Source: CBDUQI01 sp965369325 | GTDB taxonomy: Bacteria > Pseudomonadota > Gammaproteobacteria > Steroidobacterales > JBCBZW01 | Reading direction: 5' to 3' | Assembly (NCBI GenBank): GCA_965369325.1 | Contig: CBDUQI010000011.1 | Span: forward strand, 1-50,705 | DNA length: 50,705 nucleotides | Part shown: positions 39,512 to 48,194 of the stretch, in pieces | Layout of the letters: the number at the start of each line of letters is the position of its first letter | Numbering within the stretch: the first letter of the stretch is position 1 | Program-made: the position numbers and the translations under genes | The notes under the pieces: model-generated | The model's input: the letters and a program-made list of their open reading frames with translations, nothing else | What the model was told of the DNA's origin: nothing | Databases searched by the model: none

Positions 39512-39982
39512 ATGAGCGAAAGCGCCAGCTACTGGCAATTCTTCGGCTTGCAACAGGAACCCTTTACGGTGCCCTGGACTCGCCCGGTACCGACGGGATA
39601 CGCGCAGATATCCGGTTATTTGGAGGCTCGTCTGCGGGAAGCCGGAGGTCCGTTGCGACCGGTGTTTCGCCCGTCCGCGCTAAAACTGCTGGTGCACCAC
39701 GCAGATGGTGATCTGGCCAGACTGGATGCCATCAGTATCGATGCGCTGACGCTGGCCAGCGAGCAGGCCTGCGTTGTGGTGACGGGCACCACAGTTCAGC
39801 AGGTACTTGATCACGGCGTCGCACCGCGGCCGCTGCCCGTGCGCGCCGCCCCTGTGGCGGCTGGCGAGCAAACCCAGCAGGTACCGCCGCCGCAGAATGG
39901 GTCGCGCATGTTGACGCTAGCGTTGATCGGTGTCGCGCTACTGGTCGGCGGGCTCGGCCTCAGCATGGGTCTGCTGCACTAA
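39512..39982 (+). CDS. Small membrane protein resembling ExeA/MshM ends without the AAA core
   Basis: 156 residues. It begins SYWQFFGLQQEPFTV, like the FGLxxxPF start of ExeA/GspA/MshM ATPases. It then passes directly to ISGYLEARLREAGG and FRPSALKLLVHHADGDLARLD, resembling their C-terminal lid region (FxxxALxxLHxxSGGxPRxI). The Walker motifs that should lie between are absent. A Pro-rich linker and one transmembrane helix (133-153) end the protein. A relic or a purpose-built adaptor for the MSHA-like machine encoded upstream are both possible; the window lacks an intact MshM. The similarity is from pattern only. Confidence 0.6.
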   Translation: MSESASYWQFFGLQQEPFTVPWTRPVPTGYAQISGYLEARLREAGGPLRPVFRPSALKLLVHHADGDLARLDAISIDALTLASEQACVVVTGTTVQQVLDHGVAPRPLPVRAAPVAAGEQTQQVPPPQNGSRMLTLALIGVALLVGGLGLSMGLLH

Positions 39983-40017
39983 TCGATACTCGCCCGACAC
40001 GGCCTGACACTCAGCAC

Positions 40018-40040
40018 CCGGCGCTAACCGAATGCGCCGG
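40018..40040. other. GC-rich stem-loop between convergent genes
   Basis: CCGGCGC (40018-40024) and GCGCCGG (40034-40040) form a 7-bp stem with a nine-base loop between the ExeA-like gene and the DUF819 gene. No T tract follows on either strand, so termination is uncertain. Confidence 0.4.
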
Positions 40041-40049
40041 CCTGATAGC

Positions 40050-41420
40050 TCAGCTGGCGATGGCCTGCATGATCAACCCGCAGACCCAGGCGGCATACGT
40101 ACCCACCGCGTAACCCAGCACAGCCAGCAACACGCCCACCGGCGCGAGGCTGGGATGAAACGCTGACGCGACGACCGGCGCCGAGGCTGCACCCCCCACG
40201 TTAGCCTGGCTGCCGACAGCAAGATAAAATACCGGTGCCCGAATTAGCTTGGCGACCAACAACAGCAGGCCGGCGTGCACCCCGATCCACAAAAAGCCGA
40301 CAGCGAACAAACCTGGATTGCTGACCACCGCGCTGATATCCATGCCCATCCCAATGGAGGCAATAAGAAAGTAGAGCATCACGGAGCCGACTTTGGAGGC
40401 GCCGGCCCCCTCCAGCCGCGCCGCCCGGGTGAAGGACAGTATTAGCCCGCCGGTGGTTGCCAGCACCACAATCCAGAAGAACGAACTTGTGAGGCTCAGC
40501 CGCTCAAGTATGGGCGCGTTCTGCTCGATCCAGGGTACGATCACGCCAGCCAAATAGTGAGCCAGCCCGGTAATGCCAAACGCCACGGCCGTCATGAACA
40601 TTAAATCCGCAAAGCTGGTTTGGCGTGAGTTCTCGGCCTGGAATTTCTCCACCCGTTCACGCAATGCTGTAATCGCGCTGGTGTCAGCGCCGGTGCGGGC
40701 ATCTATCTTCTCCGAGCGTGCGGCCATCACCAGAATAATCGCCATCCACACATTGGCACACAGCACGTCCACGGCCACCATCTGGCCGAACAGCGTGTTG
40801 CTGGTACCGAAGACTTCTTTCATTGCCGCCATGTTCGCGCCGCCCCCAATCCAGCTGCCGGCGACCGTGGCAAGGCCGCGCCACACAGCGTCCGGGCCTT
40901 CGCCGCCGACCGTCTCCGGGCTGATACTGCCGACGATCAGCAGGGCGATTGGGCCACCGATCACAATGCCAACGGTGCCGGTGAAAAACATCACGATGGC
41001 CTTGTAGCCCAGGCGTGCGACCGCTTGCAGGTCGATGCTGAGGGTGAGCAGAATCAGGCAGGCGGGGAGCAGGTAGCGGGAGGATACAAAGTACAGTCGG
41101 GACGCTTCCGGGTCGACCACATTGTACGTGTTGAGCAACGAGGGAATGAAATAGCATAGCAACAGCGTCGGCAGGTGCTTGTCCACCCGAATCATCCAGG
41201 CAGCACCCGCGACGCCCAATGCAATAAGGGTAGGGACGATGTTGTTGTCGAATGCTTCGCCGACGAAGCGCAGAATCACCAGGAACAGGGGCAGATACAC
41301 CACCAGCACGTGCCAAATGGGCCTGTCGTTTTGCTCGCGATAAAAGATGGCGCCGAGAATAACGGCAAGCATACCGAGCACAATGGCATCGTTGGTGATC
41401 AGAGCGTGACTGGTTTCCAT
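40050..41420 (-). CDS. DUF819 family multi-pass membrane protein
   Basis: 456 residues with about eleven hydrophobic helices. Family landmarks are the GGPIALLIVG segment, AGSWIGGGANMAAMKEVFG and the closing GSQANVGGAASAPVVASAFHPSLAPVGVLLAVLGYAVGT-type motif. DUF819 (YjcL-like) proteins are presumed transporters, related in fold to sodium-coupled families; the substrate is not known. A cytoplasmic loop near residues 240-270 is rich in charged residues. Stand-alone gene. Confidence 0.9.
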   Translation of the reverse strand: METSHALITNDAIVLGMLAVILGAIFYREQNDRPIWHVLVVYLPLFLVILRFVGEAFDNNIVPTLIALGVAGAAWMIRVDKHLPTLLLCYFIPSLLNTYNVVDPEASRLYFVSSRYLLPACLILLTLSIDLQAVARLGYKAIVMFFTGTVGIVIGGPIALLIVGSISPETVGGEGPDAVWRGLATVAGSWIGGGANMAAMKEVFGTSNTLFGQMVAVDVLCANVWMAIILVMAARSEKIDARTGADTSAITALRERVEKFQAENSRQTSFADLMFMTAVAFGITGLAHYLAGVIVPWIEQNAPILERLSLTSSFFWIVVLATTGGLILSFTRAARLEGAGASKVGSVMLYFLIASIGMGMDISAVVSNPGLFAVGFLWIGVHAGLLLLVAKLIRAPVFYLAVGSQANVGGAASAPVVASAFHPSLAPVGVLLAVLGYAVGTYAAWVCGLIMQAIAS

Positions 41421-41761
41421 TTAGCGAGTCCTTCGGCTTGTTATATGAGCGCCGGTTAGCACATAGATGCGCACAGACCTGCGCGCAGCAGGCCCGGGTA
41501 GAGTGTGCGACAGGTCGCGTTATGGCAATCGCGGTGGCTTGCGTTTCACCATAACAACCTCACCTCCCCCGGCTGAGTCTTGGCGCTTACTGTAACAGGG
41601 GCGGGCGATGTTGTGTGTTTTCAGTGCCTTGAGGCAAGTTGTGGACAGCAACGCTATGCGTTAGCACTCACCAGGGCAAGCTGCTGATAAATATAAGCTT
41701 TCTTGACTGGCTGCCGAAATAGGGATACACCAGAGGTAACCATTGCAGTTAGGAGGACAGC
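41421..41761. other. 341-bp gap between divergent genes
   Basis: No credible gene. It should contain promoters for the DUF819 gene and for the unknown pair to the right. Possible elements are a TTGACT hexamer near 41704 and the short inverted repeat TGCCTTGAGGCA near 41624. An AGGAGG ribosome site sits at its right edge. Confidence 0.45.
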
Positions 41762-42382
41762 ATGGGTGCAGATGTCAGTCGCAGCCAATTGATAGAGGAA
41801 GGAAGCCTGCCGGCGTTCTTTCACCAGGCCCTCACTTACACCGCGCGAGCACAACAACTAAACGCCGGTGAACCCACCCTTCATTACCTCACGCACTTGT
41901 TAAGCGACTATGCGAGCGTAGACCACCTGTTTGATCAGACCGAGGACGGTGTGACCTTGCGGCCACTTGCTGTGCTCTACGCGGACGCGCTGCATGCCCC
42001 ATCCGTTCACGAGCAGCGTTTGTGGTTACGCCGCCTGGGCGATCTGGCTCTATTCGTTGGCGGTTTGTTTGCCGGGCGTCTTTCGCGACGGTTTTCCGAT
42101 CTTGATTACTGCATTGCCATGGGTGGGAACGCCTACGGCCATCTGCATCAAACCGCCAACGGCAGCGTGCGTGATCGCACACTGGCCGAGATCTTTGGTG
42201 AGCTGGCGAATGACTTTGGTGGATTTGTTGAACTGCTGGCCGCAACCACCGACAGAGCCGTCGCCGATAACACCGATATCATTCGTTTGTACGAACGTTG
42301 GCAACGTACTCGCAGCCCGCGGGCTGCCCGTCGCTTGGCCCAGGCCGGCATCACGCTCGATGTGCCGCATCAGGTGCACTAG
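41762..42382 (+). CDS. Conserved unknown protein (first of a pair)
   Basis: 206 residues, no signal peptide or clear membrane helix. The text LHYLTHLLSDYASVDHLFDQTEDG, LWLRRLGDLALFVGGLFAGRL and DYCIAMGGNAYGHL gives the look of an all-helical, conserved proteobacterial protein, but I cannot name the family. An excellent AGGAGG ribosome site precedes the ATG. The TAG stop overlaps the GTG start of the next gene by one base, so the two are coupled. Confidence 0.85.
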   Translation: MGADVSRSQLIEEGSLPAFFHQALTYTARAQQLNAGEPTLHYLTHLLSDYASVDHLFDQTEDGVTLRPLAVLYADALHAPSVHEQRLWLRRLGDLALFVGGLFAGRLSRRFSDLDYCIAMGGNAYGHLHQTANGSVRDRTLAEIFGELANDFGGFVELLAATTDRAVADNTDIIRLYERWQRTRSPRAARRLAQAGITLDVPHQVH

Positions 42383-43071
42383 TGCAGGACTCGGGCACTC
42401 CCCTTACCGTTATCCAGTCGAAACTTGAGCAGCTATACGACGTTAACTTGCCGTACGCCGTGACTGATTTTGTCCTGAGCGATGCGCACGTTGCCGCGCA
42501 ACTGGGTGGGGTGGGTGCGGGCGCGCAGGAGACCCTGTTTATTCGCGAGGCAGAAGATGCGCTCGAGCTCAGTTTGTATTTGGATGACGCGGTGCTGGCG
42601 CGTGTGAGCCAAAGGACGCGGGAAAGCGATTGGGATGCCAGCGAACTAAACGCCTGGTGGCAGGCGCTTGAAGGCGTTAGCCACTTTGTGTGCGTGGCCT
42701 GGCGCTCCGAACATCAACGCCGGTTCTCGGTGCTGGAATTGGAGCTGCAGGCCGAAGTGGACAAGTTTATTCTCACCGCGTGCCTGTTGGGCGATGAGCA
42801 CGGCATGCCCTCGTTAGCACCGCTGCGCCATTTATTGTTTCACCGATCTCACATCCGCGCTGGACTATGCCCGGCCCTACAGGCCCGATACTATCGTGCC
42901 AGCGCGCTAGCACAGCGATACTGCCACCAACTGCAAGTGCGTCACCGTGTATGGCCGCCCGATCTTGGTCTGCTGAACGAGGTACGACGCTTTTTTCGGT
43001 ATGACGAACGCGCTAAAGAGCGGCATATCCTGAGCCTGTCCGGGCATTCCTCAGCCGGGTGTACTCCATAG
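42382..43071 (+). CDS. Conserved unknown protein (second of a pair)
   Basis: 229 residues with no signal peptide. It begins with a segment like SKLEQLYDVNLPYAVTDFVLSD, followed by a domain with EDALELSLYLDDAVLARV and FVCVAWRSEHQRRFSVLELELQAEVDKF, and a basic C-terminal helical part. Family not recognised. The GTG at 42382 is chosen because it overlaps the previous stop and the conserved text starts just after; an in-frame ATG at 42298 would lie inside the upstream gene. It may form a complex with its partner (inference). Confidence 0.82.
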   Translation: MQDSGTPLTVIQSKLEQLYDVNLPYAVTDFVLSDAHVAAQLGGVGAGAQETLFIREAEDALELSLYLDDAVLARVSQRTRESDWDASELNAWWQALEGVSHFVCVAWRSEHQRRFSVLELELQAEVDKFILTACLLGDEHGMPSLAPLRHLLFHRSHIRAGLCPALQARYYRASALAQRYCHQLQVRHRVWPPDLGLLNEVRRFFRYDERAKERHILSLSGHSSAGCTP

Positions 43072-43208
43072 GACCATGCAGAGTACGCCTCGCGATGCGG
43101 ATGCAGCACGCTTCGCACGGGTGAAAGCGGTGTCCCGAATGACTGCGCGCTGTAGAGCAAACTCCAGCAGGCCGGTGTTAGCGTTGGTGGGCGCCACAGC
43201 TTGCAGTA

Positions 43209-45896
43209 TTAGGGGCACGGACTCGGTGCCGGTGGCGGCCATGTGCCCCCGCCTGAACAAAGCGTCGTAGGTGGATTGTTGCTGTTCTGAATCAACGTGC
43301 CGAAGTCGTCGTTGCATACGCTGCCGTCCCTGTCGAAATCGGCGCATGCATCGTATTGTGGATCGCCGAAACTAAAGCCACGGGCCGCATCAAGGATAAC
43401 AAAGTCAACACCGCCTATCTGCCCGTCGTTGTTGGCATCGCCGTGGCATTGGCTGACGCTGTGCCAACATGTTGGGTAGTCGCCTTCATCAACTGATGTT
43501 ATCGCGACCCTGGGGCGCTCGTTTGTTTCCTGTGCCCACACCACTTTGTTGCGTGCGACAACCGGAATCTCGCTAATATCGCCATTTTCCTTCATTGGAT
43601 GATCGGGGTCCACATAGGAGATAATTTGGCTGACATCATCCTCAATGTTGTAAACATGTATTTGCGCGGTGCTATCCGGTCCTGAATCCTGAGTATAGGA
43701 GAGCAGGTTCCATGACAGGTCACCAGCAGTTGGAGTAGGTTCTACTGGAATTTGCGTTGTGCTGCTCAGCGCAAGATCGTGAAGTAATCTTGATGCGACT
43801 CCGATACTAGATCTGGCGATCCATGTGAGTTTGTGGTTCGAAATGGATGGGAAGGAGATGAACTCGTCGTTGGCGGTTGTGACCTCAATAAGCTCATCAG
43901 AGCGAATATCATAAGCGGAGACTCTCGCGAATGCCTGCGGCGGATTAGGAAATTCTGAAAAAGCGATAATCCCGTTGTCGATGTCGATACCTTGTCCGGT
44001 TACCGAACGATTCGACAACACTTGTGTGGTAGGACCTGCCGGCAATTCGTACACGAAGACATCTACGGCTATCGTGCCTGTGCGTGGTGAGGTCCACACC
44101 ACAAACTCGCTGTCGAGGGCGATATTCACTAGTGCTGTGGAGGTTGGCGTCAGGCGCACCTCCTGCGGTTGCTGTGCGGACGTATCCAAAATATATAAAT
44201 CTGTGTCCCCGGACTGCCCGTGCCGTTCATCCTCCCAAGCGAGAACACCGTTCGATACCTTGACGCGCAAGGGATCTGCCGGAGGCGATGTGATTTGCGT
44301 TTGCGCATTGTTCGCAAGATCGTACAAGTGTATCTCGTTGTCGCCATCCACGGGCGAGCGTACCCACACCACAGACTCGCCGTCGGTGTGTGGCGATGTT
44401 GCGGTGCTTTCAAAATCATTTGCCTCACCGGCCGCGATGTACTCCGGTAGCGTCAGGTCGTCCTCCTCGGTAAGGATGTACGCGCCGCCCGCGTTAGGTT
44501 GAACGATATTGGCAGCGCCTCGCTGTGTGACCTTGATGTTGTCTTGCACGATAGTAAAACCGCCACCACCCAACGATGCGCCTTCCCAAAGAGTGTATAT
44601 TTTGCCGGGTTCCAGCGACGTGGTCAGAATTCTCAACGTGCCCTGCGCGTCCACTCTGGCCACCGAGCCGAAAGGACGGGCCAAAGGTTCACCGGAGAAT
44701 TGTCCCAACTGAGGCTGTCGCACGGATTTGGCGTACGCCTGAAGCAGCGTTTCACCTTGGTAGTACGATGGAATCAACAGGGAGGCCCTGGGGAAGCGTT
44801 CTTGGAAATTGCGAGGCTCGGAGACAGTGCCGTACGTACCCGTGACGCCCCCTTCCAACCACCTTAAGGCTGACATTTGATGCATGGCATCGAAGGGTTC
44901 TGTTTGCGGGTCACGGGGGTTGCCGCCCGCTGAAGTCATGTGATCAGCAATCGCGCCGGGTAGGAACATGTTGGTGTCGATCTCGGGCACGTATATGAAG
45001 CCCGTAAAGTAGAACAGAATATTATTCTCGTTCGCTACATGATTGCCTAAGTCAACACCATTGCTGTTGTCGACATAGTTCATGTCGAGCCGGCCCAGTT
45101 GATTCCAGATGTTCGCGGTCGGGAGGAAATCCTCATGACGCACGCTGCGGGCGGGGTCATTGGTTCGCATCAACCAACCCGAAGCTTCTGAAGCACCAAT
45201 CCCCGGAAATGTGAGATCAGAGGCGACGCCGCGGTCGATTAGGTCCGCCACGTCTTGGAAGGTGATCCCGGGCAGGGCCATCGTAAAACGCATGCCAAAA
45301 TCTTCGTAGGGTGTTAACGTGTTTGAATAATAATACGGGCTTTCCAAACTAAAGCCCGCCTCGTCAACAAATTTGTCCGGATTGGTGTAGTCGTCTTCAA
45401 CGAATGGGTGCGAAAAAAAATGGGTCATGCCGTAACCGCGGTTAGTGTCCACATCGCCGTGTACCTCTGACGGCCAGCGCCAGGCGAGCACGAATGCCTG
45501 AATGCGGGTGGGTATCGCGGCGGCGGCCAGCTCGGCGGCGGCCAGCTCGACTTGCTCCTTGATCGGAAGCATATCGCTGTAGTGAATGGACGCGCTGGTG
45601 TCGAAATTCAGTGTGATCACGTTGTCCGTAGGGATGCCCCGTGCTTGCTGGTAGTAATCACGCACAAGTACCGATTGTGGGTCGGAGCCGTTGGCAATCA
45701 CCATCACCTCTCGCGGGAGCAGCCATTTACGCGGCACCACAACAGGCACCTGCCCGCCACTCACCCGGTTCGCGAGGATGACGTCCTGACGGTCAGGCGA
45801 GTAAGCCGGAGATTGGGCGAACGCGGCGCCGCCGCAATAGCTGCAAAGCACCAGCGATGCGATTGATAGATAACGCTGCGGTATCGTGTGATCCAT
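43209..45896 (-). CDS. Secreted TIGR03790-like protein with propeller and dockerin-like end
   Basis: 895 residues. Signal peptide ends near CGGAAFA (residue 28). Residues 50-400 resemble the TIGR03790 family (REVMVIANGSDPQSVLVRDYYQQARGIPTDNVITLNFD). A beta-propeller of TolB-like repeats follows (for example DGESVVWVRSPVDGDNEIHLYDLANN). The last 80 residues form a dockerin-like calcium-binding block (GDANNDGQIGGVDFVILD, then DFDRDGSVCNDDFGTLIQ) and a Pro-rich end. ATG 45896 is chosen over the upstream in-frame start because GGGGGAG lies six bases before it. Function unknown. It is the third dockerin-like protein in the window, and no cohesin is seen. Confidence 0.85.
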   Translation of the reverse strand: MDHTIPQRYLSIASLVLCSYCGGAAFAQSPAYSPDRQDVILANRVSGGQVPVVVPRKWLLPREVMVIANGSDPQSVLVRDYYQQARGIPTDNVITLNFDTSASIHYSDMLPIKEQVELAAAELAAAAIPTRIQAFVLAWRWPSEVHGDVDTNRGYGMTHFFSHPFVEDDYTNPDKFVDEAGFSLESPYYYSNTLTPYEDFGMRFTMALPGITFQDVADLIDRGVASDLTFPGIGASEASGWLMRTNDPARSVRHEDFLPTANIWNQLGRLDMNYVDNSNGVDLGNHVANENNILFYFTGFIYVPEIDTNMFLPGAIADHMTSAGGNPRDPQTEPFDAMHQMSALRWLEGGVTGTYGTVSEPRNFQERFPRASLLIPSYYQGETLLQAYAKSVRQPQLGQFSGEPLARPFGSVARVDAQGTLRILTTSLEPGKIYTLWEGASLGGGGFTIVQDNIKVTQRGAANIVQPNAGGAYILTEEDDLTLPEYIAAGEANDFESTATSPHTDGESVVWVRSPVDGDNEIHLYDLANNAQTQITSPPADPLRVKVSNGVLAWEDERHGQSGDTDLYILDTSAQQPQEVRLTPTSTALVNIALDSEFVVWTSPRTGTIAVDVFVYELPAGPTTQVLSNRSVTGQGIDIDNGIIAFSEFPNPPQAFARVSAYDIRSDELIEVTTANDEFISFPSISNHKLTWIARSSIGVASRLLHDLALSSTTQIPVEPTPTAGDLSWNLLSYTQDSGPDSTAQIHVYNIEDDVSQIISYVDPDHPMKENGDISEIPVVARNKVVWAQETNERPRVAITSVDEGDYPTCWHSVSQCHGDANNDGQIGGVDFVILDAARGFSFGDPQYDACADFDRDGSVCNDDFGTLIQNSNNPPTTLCSGGGTWPPPAPSPCP

Positions 45897-46082
45897 TGTT
45901 CTCCCCCTGCTGCGACTTTTAACCATAGGGAAATGCGCAAACGCAAGCAACCCGGCACCTGCTGCGCCATTAATGACAAAATGAAGTGTGATCGAAGGTG
46001 TGTGAAAGCAGTGGCCGGCGTAGGTGCGGCGTCAACGCGCGAAGAACGGATTCGCGGATACGTGCGGGGCAGGTGTTTCGCG

Positions 46083-48194
46083 TTATCGCAGGTGTTCTAT
46101 CATGCTCTTCATTAAAGTGCCGTTTTCAAGCATCGCAAAATGCAGCAAGGGCCGCGACGAATGGGTAGGCGGGGCGACGACATGAGTTAGCGTGCGTTTG
46201 CTTTGCTCAGCCGCGATGTCATGCAGGCCTATCACGCCTCCTTTCCCGCGCTGCTTTAGTGGTCGCACGAAGACATTCTGAATCAACTGTGGGTAGGTGC
46301 CCTGGTAGATGCCCACTGAATCGGCTAGTTCGTCGGTGCGAGGGAGGGTTGCCACATAAATAGGCGCGCCTTTGCCGTTTGCGCACGCGAGCACGTTTCT
46401 AATTTCGCTGCGCTGACACAGCGGTGAGAACAGCGAGACGGACTTAACAGCGCCCTTCAACGGGGCATACCAGGTCCGGTCTCGCTTAATCTTGGTACAA
46501 AAAGCCTCCAACAAACGCACGCCATCCGAATGCGATGCCAAGTGGACACTCTTGCCGAATTTCCGCGCGCAGTCGATCAGTGGCGTCAATGATCGGTAAA
46601 GCGGGAGGCTCTCTATGTGCGCTTTTGTCGCTGAATCAATTTGCCGCTCCATCCGCGACCAGAACAGTTCGCCGAATTCGCGCAGCTCCTTCTCGACGCG
46701 TAGGTTTATCGCCCGGTCCTGCGCGCCGTGACGTTGCATGAGCGCTACCTGGTTCGCATCAACGATGCTCACGATATGGGCGAGTTCGACATAGTTCCAG
46801 AAGATAAAGATTGGATAAATCTCTGCCTCCTTATACAGTCGAGTCAGCGCCTCAATGGTGTTGGCGTCCAGGCGGAGGCTGGCGGTGCCGCTCATGAAAA
46901 AGAACATCAACGAGTTGTAGTGTCGACCTGGTTTCTGCCCAGAGAAGCGTTCGCACAGAAACTTATGCGTAAACTGCAACGTAGAGGCGTCATTCGGGTA
47001 GCGGCCGCGGCGGACGTAGCTGGCTCCCGACAGATTCAGATAGTGCCCTGTGATAAAAAAGCGCGGCGCACCACTCAGTTGAGTGCCTGTGATAGCGTTG
47101 ATCTGATTCCCGAAGCCACCCTTTCGAACAAACGCGTTCTCGGACGGGGCGCCTACGCGAAATACCCAGGCATCCATCACATGTCGGCGCCAGTCCTCGT
47201 AACGCCAAAGCGCTACGCCCGGCACGCCCGGATTGGGCTGATCGCGATCAACGCCCCAGCTCGAGCCCCAGCAGTTCAGCACATAAAAGCCTTCCTCATT
47301 GTAGCCGACAATCGCGAACGCATGACCACCAAGCAGCGTGGGTGCATCGTCGTATGATATTTCGTACGGAGCCAGCCTGCCGGTTGGTGCATCGGTAGGG
47401 GTTAGATTTTTCCATCCCTTGTGGATAACCCCAGATACCAGTATGGCCCCCACCTCATTCAGCGCGGCGTGGTAGTCGTAGATGTTGCTGGTCACGCGAA
47501 AGTAGGTGCCCAATGTGGTCAACCGAGCCTCACGCGCAAGCTCGATAGATAGCGTCCATTGCATGTCGAATGGCGTATACGGCGAGCTGCCTTCACTGCA
47601 AACACCATTGGTCCGAAACGCCTTAAGGGCATTGCGCAAACTCGACCCTTGCAGTTGGCTTTCGGGGGCGAATTCATAGCTGCGCGCCAGTTCATACAGC
47701 ATGCGAGCGCTCGCCCGGTCGGTGGCCCATCGCTGCAATTTTGTCTGGTTTTGCGACAGACTAAAGTAATCACCTGTAGGGCGACCAAACTCACGCCGCA
47801 GTTTTTGTACGTCAATTACGGCGGCAAGGGCATGGCCGGTGCACGAGCCTTCGCCGCCCTGATCTCGAATTAGGCGTTTGCGCTGACGCTCCACCCGGCG
47901 CCGCTGGCGCAACTCCTCGCTCGGGTCGGCAGCCTGACCACCCTGTTGGGTGCTTTCATCGCGGCGTTCGCGCGAACCCAAGGGCCAAAGAAAATCGGGG
48001 ATAGCCACGCAGGAGGCAATCTCGATCAAACCCGGTTGGTACACGTAGTCCCGTAGATCGCGTTCATCCGGCAGCACATTGTTCGGCGGGCCGGGCCGTC
48101 TGGGAGGCACTTGCGCCTGTCGCAGCGCGTGCTGCATGCGCCTTTCCATGCCAGGCAGCTGAAGTTCGATGTCCTGCCGACTAAGTGCACCCAT
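46083..48194 (-). CDS. Papain-like (C1) cysteine protease with C-terminal hydrolase-like region
   Basis: 703 residues with no signal peptide. After a polar N-terminus (1-100, including an Arg-rich run) is a C1 peptidase: RDQGGEGSCTGHALA with Cys 118, GGHAFAIVGYNEEGFYVLNCWGSSWG with His 291 and Asn 307. The motif after Cys is TGHA instead of WAFA. The C-terminal part (about 380-703) has alpha/beta-like text, including VHLASHSDGVRLLEAF with a Ser-x-Ser-x-Gly arrangement. It might be a hydrolase or a caspase-like relative; not certain. The ATG directly follows the stop of the SGNH-hydrolase gene, so the two are cotranscribed. Confidence 0.85.
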   Translation of the reverse strand: MGALSRQDIELQLPGMERRMQHALRQAQVPPRRPGPPNNVLPDERDLRDYVYQPGLIEIASCVAIPDFLWPLGSRERRDESTQQGGQAADPSEELRQRRRVERQRKRLIRDQGGEGSCTGHALAAVIDVQKLRREFGRPTGDYFSLSQNQTKLQRWATDRASARMLYELARSYEFAPESQLQGSSLRNALKAFRTNGVCSEGSSPYTPFDMQWTLSIELAREARLTTLGTYFRVTSNIYDYHAALNEVGAILVSGVIHKGWKNLTPTDAPTGRLAPYEISYDDAPTLLGGHAFAIVGYNEEGFYVLNCWGSSWGVDRDQPNPGVPGVALWRYEDWRRHVMDAWVFRVGAPSENAFVRKGGFGNQINAITGTQLSGAPRFFITGHYLNLSGASYVRRGRYPNDASTLQFTHKFLCERFSGQKPGRHYNSLMFFFMSGTASLRLDANTIEALTRLYKEAEIYPIFIFWNYVELAHIVSIVDANQVALMQRHGAQDRAINLRVEKELREFGELFWSRMERQIDSATKAHIESLPLYRSLTPLIDCARKFGKSVHLASHSDGVRLLEAFCTKIKRDRTWYAPLKGAVKSVSLFSPLCQRSEIRNVLACANGKGAPIYVATLPRTDELADSVGIYQGTYPQLIQNVFVRPLKQRGKGGVIGLHDIAAEQSKRTLTHVVAPPTHSSRPLLHFAMLENGTLMKSMIEHLR

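Noticed and set aside
40041..40060. GATAGCTCAGCTGG, matching the D-arm of a tRNA
   Set aside because: It overlaps the coding end of the DUF819 gene; no anticodon arm, T-arm (GGTTCGAATCC) or acceptor stem follows.
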